Shown one piece after another: positions 16,243 to 23,881 of a stretch of 64,000 bases of DNA (position 1 is the stretch's first letter; each line of letters begins with the position of its first letter). The stretch spans positions 22,977 to 86,976 of the forward strand of contig DAOUML010000134.1 of the NCBI GenBank assembly GCA_034411635.1. The letters are read 5' to 3'. This DNA comes from UBA8950 sp034411635. GTDB lineage: Bacteria; Chloroflexota; Anaerolineae; Anaerolineales; Villigracilaceae. A program made the translations under genes and the position numbers. The notes beneath the pieces were generated by a model, which had not been told where the DNA came from, ran no database searches, and worked only from the letters and a program-made list of their open reading frames with translations.

Positions 16243-17283
16243 TTAGTTTTCGGCTGAATAAAGCACAACCCGGTTGCGCCCGTTGCGTTTGGCCTGGTAG
16301 AGGGCTTTATCGGCGTGTTGGATGACTTGTTCCAGGTTGTTGGCGTGCTGCGGAAAACTGGCTGCACCGAGCGAAATGGTCGCCTGCAAGGTTTGGCCTT
16401 TGTGTTCGAGTTTGTGTTTTTCAAAGCGCGCGCGAATTTTTTTAGCGATGCGTTCGATGATGTTTAACGATGCGCCTGGCAGGATGATGACGAACTCCTC
16501 GCCGCCATAGCGACAAACGCTATCGGCAGCGCGGACGCTTTCTTTCAAGATGTTTGCGGCGGCTTGCAGCATCAGATCGCCGGCGTGGTGCCCGTAGGTG
16601 TCGTTGATATTTTTGAAATGGTCGATATCGGCCATGATGATGCCGATGACGCTTTTGCTTTGGATGGCGCGCAAGGCTTCCACGCGCAGGGTTTCGTCCA
16701 TTTGACGGCGATTGTACAGGCCGGTTAATGGATCGTAGGCGGCCAGCCGGCTCAGGTCTTCGAGGACGACTTCCTTCTGGCGTTCGCGGATGGTGCCGCT
16801 CAGCCTTTCCTCGTCGGATTCGCGGATGCGTCCACTCAGGATGCTCAGCAGGGTCAGGCTGAGGGCGGGGTTTTCAGTCAGGAATTGGTGGAAGGTGTCG
16901 CGTTCCATTTTCCAGAGGGAAACCGGCTCAAGGGCAATGACGGTTGCCGAGCGTGGGCGGTTTTCGAGCAGGGCCATTTCGCCGATGGTATCGCCGGTTG
17001 AGCGGAAGCCAATGACGGTAGGGGTTTCGATTTCGCCTTTGATGACAATGGCCAATCCGCTGCGCATGACATAAAACATGTCTCCCGCTTCGCCCTCATG
17101 AATGATGACTTCGCCCTGCTGACATTTGCGTTCGAGCAGGGTTTGCCCGTTTTGTTTTTTATCCATCCAGGCCAGTAGTTCTTTGAAGGGAGGTTGGTCG
17201 GGCGAGTGGCTGGCTTGTTGTTGCAAGGCATAGATCGCGAGAAATTTATCCAGTTCTGGGCGGGGGATGATTGGATGAGTCAT
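16243..17283 (-). CDS. cNMP-binding diguanylate cyclase (GGDEF)
   Basis: The 346-residue protein joins a cNMP-binding domain (~45-155; cassette GEMALLENRPRSAT, 101-114) through a short helix to a GGDEF domain (~180-346). The active-site motif is GGEEF (260-264), preceded at the canonical distance by an inhibitory-site RAAD (251-254). Other family motifs are DPLTGLYNRR and DIDHFKNINDTYGHHAGD. It should make c-di-GMP from two GTP under control of a bound cyclic nucleotide and by product feedback. There is no membrane segment. It ends 3 nt before the sAC-like cyclase gene, so cAMP production and cAMP-to-c-di-GMP conversion of the signal sit side by side. Confidence 0.88.
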   Translation of the reverse strand: MTHPIIPRPELDKFLAIYALQQQASHSPDQPPFKELLAWMDKKQNGQTLLERKCQQGEVIIHEGEAGDMFYVMRSGLAIVIKGEIETPTVIGFRSTGDTIGEMALLENRPRSATVIALEPVSLWKMERDTFHQFLTENPALSLTLLSILSGRIRESDEERLSGTIRERQKEVVLEDLSRLAAYDPLTGLYNRRQMDETLRVEALRAIQSKSVIGIIMADIDHFKNINDTYGHHAGDLMLQAAANILKESVRAADSVCRYGGEEFVIILPGASLNIIERIAKKIRARFEKHKLEHKGQTLQATISLGAASFPQHANNLEQVIQHADKALYQAKRNGRNRVVLYSAEN

Positions 17284-17365
17284 GGGTTGTTTTTACCATA
17301 AAAATATCAATCGTTTTCAGGTTTGCTGATGTTTGCCGTAAATTTTTGGCGCGCGTAACAGCCTA

Positions 17366-18613
17366 TTACGCCTTACGCACGGCCAATAGAGTCACATCGT
17401 CAAATTGGGGCGTGTCTTGCTGGAAATCGACCAGCGATTCGAAAATTTTTTGGCAAATCGTCTGGGCTGAGTCATCGCTGGTGAAGGTTTGCAGCAGTTG
17501 GCGCAGTTTTATTTCGCCAAAGTGCTGCTGTTGCGGGTCATTGCAATCGGTTACGCCATCGGAATAGAGTAGCAACAGGCCGCCAGGCGGGATGACCAGA
17601 TGATTCTCGGCCAGTATTGGATCGTCTATAATGCCGAGCGGCAGGCCGCCCGCAGATTGGATCAGTTGGGCGTTTCCATCTGGGAAAACCAGAATGGGGT
17701 ATTCGTGGCCGGCGCGGACGTAGTGAAAGTCGCCGGTTTGCCGGGTCAGGACCCCATAGATCAGGGTAGCGAACAGGCCGCGGGCATTCATGCCGCAGAG
17801 CAGGCTGTTGGCGCGTTGCAAAATTTGGGAAGGCGAATCGGTCGGGTTGCTGGATGCGCGCAGCAGGGCGTAGGTTTGGGCCATGAACAGGGCCGCCGGA
17901 ACGCCTTTGTCGGTTACATCGCCCAAGAGTAGCACCATGCGGTTTTCATCGAGCGGGAAGATGCCGTAGAAATCGCCGCCAACCGCCCGCGCCGGAACCA
18001 TCAGGGCGCCAAAGTCGTACCCGGGCAGGGTAGGCAGGCTTTCGGGCAAAATGCTGAACTGGATTTCACGCGCCAGTTGCAGTTCGCGCTCCAGTTTCTC
18101 TTTCTCGATGATCTGGGCCTGGGCGGCCTTGAGTTCATCGTAGGCTTTTTGCAGGGCGATATTTTTTTGGCGCAGGCTGCGAATGGTCTGGTTTTGGCCG
18201 CTGGTCATGCGCTCGCTAAGGACGCGGGCCAGTTCATAGGCCAGGGCCGGATGGCGCGCCAGCAGGCTGTTGATTTCAGCGTAGGGGACGACCAGTAAAC
18301 GGGATTTGCTGACAGCCCGGGCGGAAGCGGTGCGGGTGCTATTTTGGTTGAGCAGGCCCATTTCACCGATAAAGTCTCCGGCGCGGCGCAGTCCAAGTCT
18401 CGATTCTTCGGGGCTGCCCGCCGCTTTGACGATTTCGACCTTGCCTTGCAGGATGACGAAGAAATGGTCGCCAGGCTGACCCTCTTCGATGACCCATTCT
18501 CCGACGGGCGCGTTGTGGACGGGCAGATTCGATTGCAGGCGATCCAGTTCTTCTGCGGGCAGGGTTTTGAAGAGTGGAATATCAGCAAGGGAGAGGGCGG
18601 CGCGCATTTTCAT
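17366..18613 (-). CDS. cNMP-binding SpoIIE-type PP2C phosphatase
   Basis: The 415-residue protein (or 413, from ATG 18607) has a cNMP-binding domain (~12-140; GEMGLLNQNSTRTASA, 84-99), a coiled coil (QKNIALQKAYDELKAAQAQI) and a SpoIIE/RsbU PP2C domain (~195-413). Metal-ligand motifs are present: VGGDFYG, GDVTDKG, YSDGVTD and FDDVTLLAV. SpoIIE-type phosphatases dephosphorylate STAS antagonists, and a STAS gene lies upstream in the same direction (20322-20657). This suggests cyclic nucleotide controls a partner switch. The gene lies 6 nt after the patatin gene and is followed by an 82-bp gap. Confidence 0.88.
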   Translation of the reverse strand: MKMRAALSLADIPLFKTLPAEELDRLQSNLPVHNAPVGEWVIEEGQPGDHFFVILQGKVEIVKAAGSPEESRLGLRRAGDFIGEMGLLNQNSTRTASARAVSKSRLLVVPYAEINSLLARHPALAYELARVLSERMTSGQNQTIRSLRQKNIALQKAYDELKAAQAQIIEKEKLERELQLAREIQFSILPESLPTLPGYDFGALMVPARAVGGDFYGIFPLDENRMVLLLGDVTDKGVPAALFMAQTYALLRASSNPTDSPSQILQRANSLLCGMNARGLFATLIYGVLTRQTGDFHYVRAGHEYPILVFPDGNAQLIQSAGGLPLGIIDDPILAENHLVIPPGGLLLLYSDGVTDCNDPQQQHFGEIKLRQLLQTFTSDDSAQTICQKIFESLVDFQQDTPQFDDVTLLAVRKA

Positions 18614-18619
18614 CAGAAA

Positions 18620-19462
18620 TCAGCCCTGTTCAAGCAACCGCAGAATGCGCGGAACCAGTTCGCGGGTGGCCTGTTCGCCGCGTTCGATGACGTGCGGGAC
18701 TTTATCCACATCGAACATTGAGATTGCCCCCTCGAATTCGGGCAGGATGGTGAAAATTTCGGCGTGGTGGGCCAGGTTGTAGAAGGCATAGGTGGCGTTG
18801 AGAATGTTGTTCATGTAAATGCTGTTGAGTTGTTCCTGCACGGCGGTCATCGAGCGGAAACGGGTGCGGTAACTGAGTGGGAAGCCCATTGCAATGATGA
18901 CATCGTTCCCATCTTGAATGGCGATATCGATGGGCAGGGGGTTGGAGGCCGCGCCGTCGATCAGCAGGCGGCCCTCTACTTCCCAGGGTGGGAAGATGAT
19001 CGGGATGGCCGAACTGGCCCGAACAGCGTCAAAAATTGTGCCATGCGAAAGCACCACTTTGTCGCCGGTTAGCATGTCGGTGGCGGCAATTTTGAGCGGA
19101 GTTTTCAGGCTGTCAAATGTCAAATCGCCGAAAACGGTTTGCAGGGTATTGTTTAGCGCCGAATCGTTTACCAGGCCGCTGTGTTCGTTGAATTTGAGCG
19201 AGCCGTCCTGGCTGGCTTTCAGGTTGGTGATATAGCCTTGCATCAGGTCGCTCGTCCACAGTTGGTACGAGCGCTCTTCCATCTCCTTCACGTCGGTATG
19301 ATTGGCAATCAGCGCGCCATACAGGCTGCCGCCGCTGCACCCGACAACACTGTTGACGTGAATGTCGTTTTCTTGCAGCACTTTCCACAGGCCAATCGCG
19401 GCGGCGCACTTGATTCCGCCTGATCCAATCACAATTGTAACGCTTTTGTTTTTTGGAGGCAT
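18620..19462 (-). CDS. Patatin-like phospholipase (copy 1)
   Basis: The 280-residue protein is a single patatin domain. It has a glycine-rich oxyanion loop (VIGSGGIKCAAAIG), nucleophile elbow VVGCSGGSLYGA (Ser43) and the Asp motif LIDGAASNPLP. Patatins are Ser/Asp-dyad acyl hydrolases acting on membrane lipids. The oxyanion loop is GSGxxK rather than the usual GGGxxG/R, a difference shared with the neighbour copy. There is no signal peptide, so it acts in the cytoplasm or at the inner membrane face. It is a tandem paralogue of 19468-20307 (5-nt gap). Its place within the signalling island suggests lipase activity is an output or is regulated there. Confidence 0.85.
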   Translation of the reverse strand: MPPKNKSVTIVIGSGGIKCAAAIGLWKVLQENDIHVNSVVGCSGGSLYGALIANHTDVKEMEERSYQLWTSDLMQGYITNLKASQDGSLKFNEHSGLVNDSALNNTLQTVFGDLTFDSLKTPLKIAATDMLTGDKVVLSHGTIFDAVRASSAIPIIFPPWEVEGRLLIDGAASNPLPIDIAIQDGNDVIIAMGFPLSYRTRFRSMTAVQEQLNSIYMNNILNATYAFYNLAHHAEIFTILPEFEGAISMFDVDKVPHVIERGEQATRELVPRILRLLEQG

Positions 19463-19467
19463 CTGAT

Positions 19468-20307
19468 TTACCCGTTGAGCAATTTTTTGATGTAAGGCAG
19501 TTGCGCTTCGGCGGCGCGTTCGCCTTCTTCGATAACATAGGGTAGTTTATCGGTGTCGAAAAGTTTGATGCGGTATTTGAATTCAGGCAAAATGGGGATA
19601 ATTTCGGCGTGATGCGCCAGGTTGTGAAAAGCGTAGTTGGTTTTTAGCAGGTTGTTGGATGTGACGCTGCTGACCTGGAAGTTGTAGCGCATGAGCGATG
19701 TAATTTTTTCCTGGTAGGGGCTTTCAAAGCCCATGGCGATAATCAGGTCGGCGCCTTCTTTGATGGCAACGCCAATGGGCAGCGGGTCGCTCTGGAATCC
19801 GTCTACGAGATAACGTCCATTTAATTTGTGCGGGGGGAAAATGTATGGGATGGAAATGCTGGCGCGGATGGAAGCGGCAAGATCGCCCTCAGACAGGACG
19901 ACCTGTTCGCCGTTATACAGGTCGGTGGCGGTGATGTAGAGCGGGATTTTCGCGTTGGAGAAGGTAGCGCCCTGGTAGCCTTCCTGCAATCGACGGTTAA
20001 TCAGCCGGTCATCAATCAGGCCGAAGGTTTCATCGAACTTGAACAGGCCCGGCAGGGTAAGTTGCAGCAGGGCGCGCCGGTTTTTCTTGGCTGTGATGTC
20101 GCTGGTCCACATGCGCAGGGTGGTTTCGACTGTTTTTTCTGCTGACCAGCCCAGCGCAATGGCGGCGGCATACAGCGCCCCCCCCGAACAGCCGACGACC
20201 ATATTGACAGCGATGTTTTCGCGTTCGAGCACTTTCATCAGCCCGAGAGCGGCGGCGCATTTAACGCTGCCAGAGCCGATGACCAGGGCGATGCGGTTGG
20301 TTGTCAT
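19468..20307 (-). CDS. Patatin-like phospholipase (copy 2)
   Basis: The 279-residue patatin domain is paralogous to the preceding gene product: VIGSGSVKCAAALG, VVGCSGGALYAAA (nucleophile Ser41), and LVDGFQSDPLPIGVA with the catalytic Asp but DGF in place of DGA/G. The two share the same C-terminal layout (AFHNLAHHAEI-ILPEF...FDTDKLPYVIEEGERAAE). They clearly arose by tandem duplication and have since diverged. It lies 14 nt after the STAS gene. The likely role is a phospholipase or acyl hydrolase; the substrate is unknown. Confidence 0.85.
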   Translation of the reverse strand: MTTNRIALVIGSGSVKCAAALGLMKVLERENIAVNMVVGCSGGALYAAAIALGWSAEKTVETTLRMWTSDITAKKNRRALLQLTLPGLFKFDETFGLIDDRLINRRLQEGYQGATFSNAKIPLYITATDLYNGEQVVLSEGDLAASIRASISIPYIFPPHKLNGRYLVDGFQSDPLPIGVAIKEGADLIIAMGFESPYQEKITSLMRYNFQVSSVTSNNLLKTNYAFHNLAHHAEIIPILPEFKYRIKLFDTDKLPYVIEEGERAAEAQLPYIKKLLNG

Positions 20308-20321
20308 GATTTGCCCCGGTT

Positions 20322-20657
20322 TTATTCAAAACTGGCAACGGCTTCATCGACATTCTCAAACAATTTGAGAATGTTGGTGAAGCCGCTGATTTTCAAAACT
20401 TTCATTACATCTGGCTGGACGGCAGCCAGGCGCAGGTCGCCGCCTCTGGCGCGGGCGTCTTTGACGGCATTGAGCAACAGTCGCAGCCCGGCGCTGCTGG
20501 TGAAATCAACGCCGCTCAAATCGACCACCAGCCGAACCTGCCCCGATGAAATCAAACTCCCCAGGTGTTCGGTGATTGCCGGGGCGGTCAGGGCGTCGAT
20601 ACTCCCTGAAAGTTGCACAACACTGATGCCATTTTTTTGCATATCCTGGATGTTCAC
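20322..20657 (-). CDS. STAS-domain anti-sigma factor antagonist (SpoIIAA/RsbV-like)
   Basis: The 111-residue single STAS domain (VVQLSGSIDALTAPAI..., LVVDLSGVDFTSSAGLRLLL) has the phosphorylatable serine in DFTSSAG; by alignment with SpoIIAA Ser58 it is probably Ser55. In partner switching, the unphosphorylated protein sequesters an RsbW/SpoIIAB-type kinase and a SpoIIE/RsbU phosphatase resets it. All three partners lie in this island (kinase 20680-21099, phosphatase 17366-18613). No sigma-B/F-type sigma gene is nearby, so the kinase client is unknown. Confidence 0.88.
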   Translation of the reverse strand: MNIQDMQKNGISVVQLSGSIDALTAPAITEHLGSLISSGQVRLVVDLSGVDFTSSAGLRLLLNAVKDARARGGDLRLAAVQPDVMKVLKISGFTNILKLFENVDEAVASFE

Positions 20658-20679
20658 TTTGCGTTCCTCCTTGCAGATT

Positions 20680-21099
20680 TCAGGCTTGGTAAAACTTGGT
20701 AAAGGTAAGGGTATTGCCCTCTTGCGAGGCCTGGTAATCGATGTTGTCCATGGTTTGGTAAATCAGGAAGAGGCCCATGCCACCCGGCTCGCGGTCTTCT
20801 ATGGCGGCATCCAGGTCGGGCGCGGGAGCGGAAACAGGCTCGAAGGCATGACCAAAATCGGTTATCTGAACCAGGATGCGGTCGGGTTCGATCCAAAAGG
20901 CGAGGATAATCGAGCCGGGATCCATGTCCTTATATCCGTGTTGGATGATGTTGGTGCAGGCCTCGTCCACGGCCAATTTCAGGTTGAAAACAATTTCACC
21001 GGGGATGTTATGCGGAGCACAGCACTCGGCAATAAAATTGCGAAAAACTGGCAAGGATTCAAGTTCGGCGGCGCGGGTAATTTGGAAGCGTTGCAACAT
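20680..21099 (-). CDS. RsbW/SpoIIAB-like serine kinase (HATPase_c_2)
   Basis: The 139-residue GHKL ATPase has an N-box VDEACTNIIQHGY, G1-type motif DFGHAFEP and a lid/G2 region GGMGLFLIYQTMDNIDY. This matches anti-sigma regulatory factors that bind ATP and phosphorylate a STAS partner. It lies 22 nt upstream of the STAS gene, the usual kinase-antagonist pairing, though kinase before antagonist is the reverse of the common rsbV-rsbW order. The client may be a sigma factor elsewhere or a non-sigma target such as a cyclase or patatin; the sequence does not say which. Confidence 0.85.
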   Translation of the reverse strand: MLQRFQITRAAELESLPVFRNFIAECCAPHNIPGEIVFNLKLAVDEACTNIIQHGYKDMDPGSIILAFWIEPDRILVQITDFGHAFEPVSAPAPDLDAAIEDREPGGMGLFLIYQTMDNIDYQASQEGNTLTFTKFYQA

Positions 21100-21107
21100 C
21101 GCGACTC

Positions 21108-21992
21108 CTAATAGGGGGTGCCGGGGCAGGTGTTGACCCCGGCCTGATAACCGATCCGTTTAATCATCTTCAGGTTGTCCCACTTTCGGTCGATGGCTTC
21201 GAGGATGCCATCGTGAATTGCCCAGGCGCGCCCGCGCACGCTGTTCCACTGGTGGGGCTGGCGGAAGGGGCTGCTGCCGTCGAGGGCTTTGTGCAATGCG
21301 CCGCCAGGCTGGAATTCGCGCTGGATGGTATCCATCAACTGGTGGCCGCGGGCGTAAGCAAAACCACGGCGCTCGAAAATCCAGGCGGAGGCGTAGGTCA
21401 TCGGTTCGAGGGTCAGGGCGTGGTGGCCGAGCAGGGTCAGGAAGGTTTCGATGTGGGTGAAGACGATTTGCGAACAGCGCAGGCCTTCGCGCACCTGTCC
21501 GGGGGCCAGGCTGGCTTGCATGGCGCGTTCTTCTTCCACCAGGTTACGGTGAACAGTGCCAAACAGGGTTTCGCGGCCTTGTTCGTCGAAATCGGTGTTA
21601 AATTTTGGGCTGTTCGGGTCGCTGGCGACCAGGAAATTCAGGTCAATTCCCCCATAAGGATTGTCTGCCAATTCAAGATAGAAAAATTCGTTTTCGGGAT
21701 TTTGACCAAACCAGGCCGAGAGTTTGACTTTTTCGCTGCATTCGTCTGCTTGCAGCCTGACTTGAATTTGTTTTTCAGGGTTTTGCCAGGTGCGCGGGTT
21801 GATGTCGAAAGCGGCCAAGACCTGAAGCGGCAGCAGGGTGCGGTACAGGCGCAGTTTCGGGTTTGGGGGTAGGCTGTTGAGGGCTTTGAGCGCCACAGGC
21901 AGGCTGGCATCCCCAACCAGTTGGGTGATGGGGATGTTTGCCAACGGGTCGTGCCGGGGTGGTTCAGGACGAAGGCGCAGGTGTTTGAACAT
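21108..21992 (-). CDS. Conserved hypothetical protein heading the signalling island
   Basis: I do not recognise a family for this 294-residue soluble protein. It has a beta-rich N-terminal half (QIQVRLQADECSEKVKLSAWF, EFFYLELADNPYGGIDLNFLV) and a helical C-terminal half with charged/aromatic motifs (EEERAMQASLAPGQVREGLR, HIETFLTLLGHHALTLEPM, ASAWIFERRGFAYARGHQLM). There is no signal peptide, membrane segment or Cys cluster. It is the first gene of the run, 8 nt before the RsbW-like kinase, so it is probably part of the same transcript and may be the sensor or client of the partner switch. That role is only inferred from position. Confidence 0.5.
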   Translation of the reverse strand: MFKHLRLRPEPPRHDPLANIPITQLVGDASLPVALKALNSLPPNPKLRLYRTLLPLQVLAAFDINPRTWQNPEKQIQVRLQADECSEKVKLSAWFGQNPENEFFYLELADNPYGGIDLNFLVASDPNSPKFNTDFDEQGRETLFGTVHRNLVEEERAMQASLAPGQVREGLRCSQIVFTHIETFLTLLGHHALTLEPMTYASAWIFERRGFAYARGHQLMDTIQREFQPGGALHKALDGSSPFRQPHQWNSVRGRAWAIHDGILEAIDRKWDNLKMIKRIGYQAGVNTCPGTPY

Positions 21993-22229
21993 AAGAAGTT
22001 ATTCAGAGTATTTATATCATATATTGTGAGTAGGACGTTACGTTTTTTCCGTGTTGTGCGCACGAAAAGGTTGATCCTGTTGGCGAATAACCATTGCCAG
22101 CCTCTATCCCCTGCCTGTGCCCAAATTCTGATTGGAGAATGTGCGCATTTCGGGAAACAGGCTGGTTATTCTATGCAAAGGATCGGTACTTTTGGTCCGT
22201 TTGCTGTTGATCCAGAAGACAGACAATAC

Positions 22230-23792
22230 TTATTCTTTTTGGCGCGATAGTCTCTCGGTGAGGCGTCCCTCGGCCAGCAGGCGGCGGGCGGTTTCGATGT
22301 GCGGGTACATGACGACATCTTGCGCGATGAAAGGAATGTGCTGGCGGATGATTTCGTAGGCTGGGGCGGTTCCCTGGCCCAGCCTGGCATCTGGCCCCAG
22401 GGCTTTACGGCGAAAGTCTATGCCCTGCGCGGCAGACATCAGTTCGAGGGCCAAAATTGTTTCCACATTGCCTGCGATTTCACGCGCCTGGCGGGCCGCC
22501 GCCGGCCCCATGCTGACGTGGTCTTCAATGTTGGCCGAGGTTGAAAGCGTGTCTACGCTGGCGGGGTGGGCCAGCACTTTGTTTTCGGAGGCTAGCGCGG
22601 CGGCGGGGTATTGAATGAGCATAAACCCGGAATTGACCCCGCCATGTTCCACCAGAAAGGCTGGCAGCACGTTTTTGTTGCTGGCGGCATCCACCAGGCG
22701 GGCAATGCGGCGCTCGGAGATGTTTCCCAACTCGGTGAGGGCCAGGGCCAGGTAGTCCATTGCAATTGCCAGCGGCTCCCCGTGAAAGTTGCCGCCGGAG
22801 ATGACTTCGGCGTTATCGTTTTCATCGAAGAAAATCAGTGGGTTATCGGTAACGGCATTGAGTTCAATTTCCATCACCCAGCGGGCGTAGGCAATGGCAT
22901 CGCGCACCGCGCCGTGTACCTGCGGAATACAGCGCAGGGTGTAGGCATCTTGCACATTGAGCGGGTCATCGGGGCGGGTAAAGGTTGAGCCGGCGATGAG
23001 TTCGCGCATAAAGGCGGCGCATTCAATCTGGCGCGGGTGCGGCCTGGCGGCGTGAATGCGGGCGTCGAAAGCGCGCGGCGTGCCGTGCATGGCCTCCAGG
23101 CTGAGCGCCCCGGCCAGGTCGGCAGCCTGGGCCAACATTTCGGCTTTCTCTGTCACCAGTACGCCAATGGCGTTCATCAGGGTTGTGCCGTTGGTGAGGG
23201 CCAGGCCCTCTTTGGCGGTTAATGTTACCGGCGCAAGTCCGGCTTTTTCGAGGGCCGCCGCGCCGCTCATACGTTGGCCTGCATACATGGCTTCGCCCTC
23301 GCCAATCAGCGGCAGGGCCATGTGAGCCAACGGGGCCAGGTCTCCGCTCGCGCCGAGCGAGCCTTGCTCTGGAATGAGCGGGTAGATGCCGCGATTGAGC
23401 ATTGCCAGCAGCAGGCGCAAAGTCTGCTCGCGAATGCCCGAATGTCCTTTGGCCAGGGTGTTGGCGCGAATTAACATCATGGCGCGGGTGGTGGGCTGGT
23501 TGAGCAGGTTGCCCACGCCAACCGCGTGGCTGATGAGGATATTGCGCTGTAACTGCGCCACCAGTTCAGGCGAGATGATTTTGTCTTTGAACGCGCCAAA
23601 ACCGGTGGTAATGCCATACACAATCTGACCGCGAGCCACAAAATCTTGCACGGCCTCGGCTGCGCGCCGCACGCGCGCCCAGGCCTCTTCACTGAGCGAA
23701 ACTTGAATTTCGGGCTGATTGGCAACCGCGACCACGTCGGCAATGGTCAGCGATTCGCCGTTGAGCAGGAGATGGGAATTTTGAATGGGCAT
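22230..23792 (-). CDS. hutH: Histidine ammonia-lyase
   Basis: The 520-residue enzyme converts L-histidine to urocanate and ammonia, the first step of histidine breakdown. The MIO cofactor triad Ala148-Ser149-Gly150 lies in the signature GSLGASGDLAPLAHM, and the active-site Tyr is in YGITTGFG (59-66). Length is normal. I start at ATG 23792 (MPIQNSHLLL); a longer frame to 23825 has no family support. No hutU, hutI or hutG genes are in the window. Its first ~130 bp, with a little upstream sequence, are repeated at 25465-25606. The 237-bp gap downstream to 21992 holds no gene I can recognise. Confidence 0.93.
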   Translation of the reverse strand: MPIQNSHLLLNGESLTIADVVAVANQPEIQVSLSEEAWARVRRAAEAVQDFVARGQIVYGITTGFGAFKDKIISPELVAQLQRNILISHAVGVGNLLNQPTTRAMMLIRANTLAKGHSGIREQTLRLLLAMLNRGIYPLIPEQGSLGASGDLAPLAHMALPLIGEGEAMYAGQRMSGAAALEKAGLAPVTLTAKEGLALTNGTTLMNAIGVLVTEKAEMLAQAADLAGALSLEAMHGTPRAFDARIHAARPHPRQIECAAFMRELIAGSTFTRPDDPLNVQDAYTLRCIPQVHGAVRDAIAYARWVMEIELNAVTDNPLIFFDENDNAEVISGGNFHGEPLAIAMDYLALALTELGNISERRIARLVDAASNKNVLPAFLVEHGGVNSGFMLIQYPAAALASENKVLAHPASVDTLSTSANIEDHVSMGPAAARQAREIAGNVETILALELMSAAQGIDFRRKALGPDARLGQGTAPAYEIIRQHIPFIAQDVVMYPHIETARRLLAEGRLTERLSRQKE

Positions 23793-23805
23793 GGGCTTCT
23801 CTTTT
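23653..23805 (-). repeat. Direct repeat copy A (intact hutH 5' end)
   Basis: These 153 bp cover the start of hutH and 13 bp upstream. Copy B at 25465-25606 is ~97% identical, apart from an 11-bp deletion in B between GCGCGCC repeats. The two copies flank the membrane glycosyltransferase gene. Confidence 0.9.
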
Positions 23806-23881
23806 CTTGAAGAGTGTGCCGCCATTTTCAGGCGGTCTTTGAAAGGCGGTACATGTTTTTGTATTTTTTAATGGCGTGGCT

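Noticed and set aside
22000..22229. Possible small gene between the island and hutH
   Set aside because: Only short frames without ribosome sites; imperfect inverted repeats near 22090 and 22160 are too weak to call.
22230..23825. Longer hutH start at 23825, and longer starts for minD-like (2357), sdaA (25504), CoA transferase (36753), nuoH (39756) and atpE (50030)
   Set aside because: Family N-termini, ribosome sites or overlap with neighbour genes favour the internal starts given in the features.
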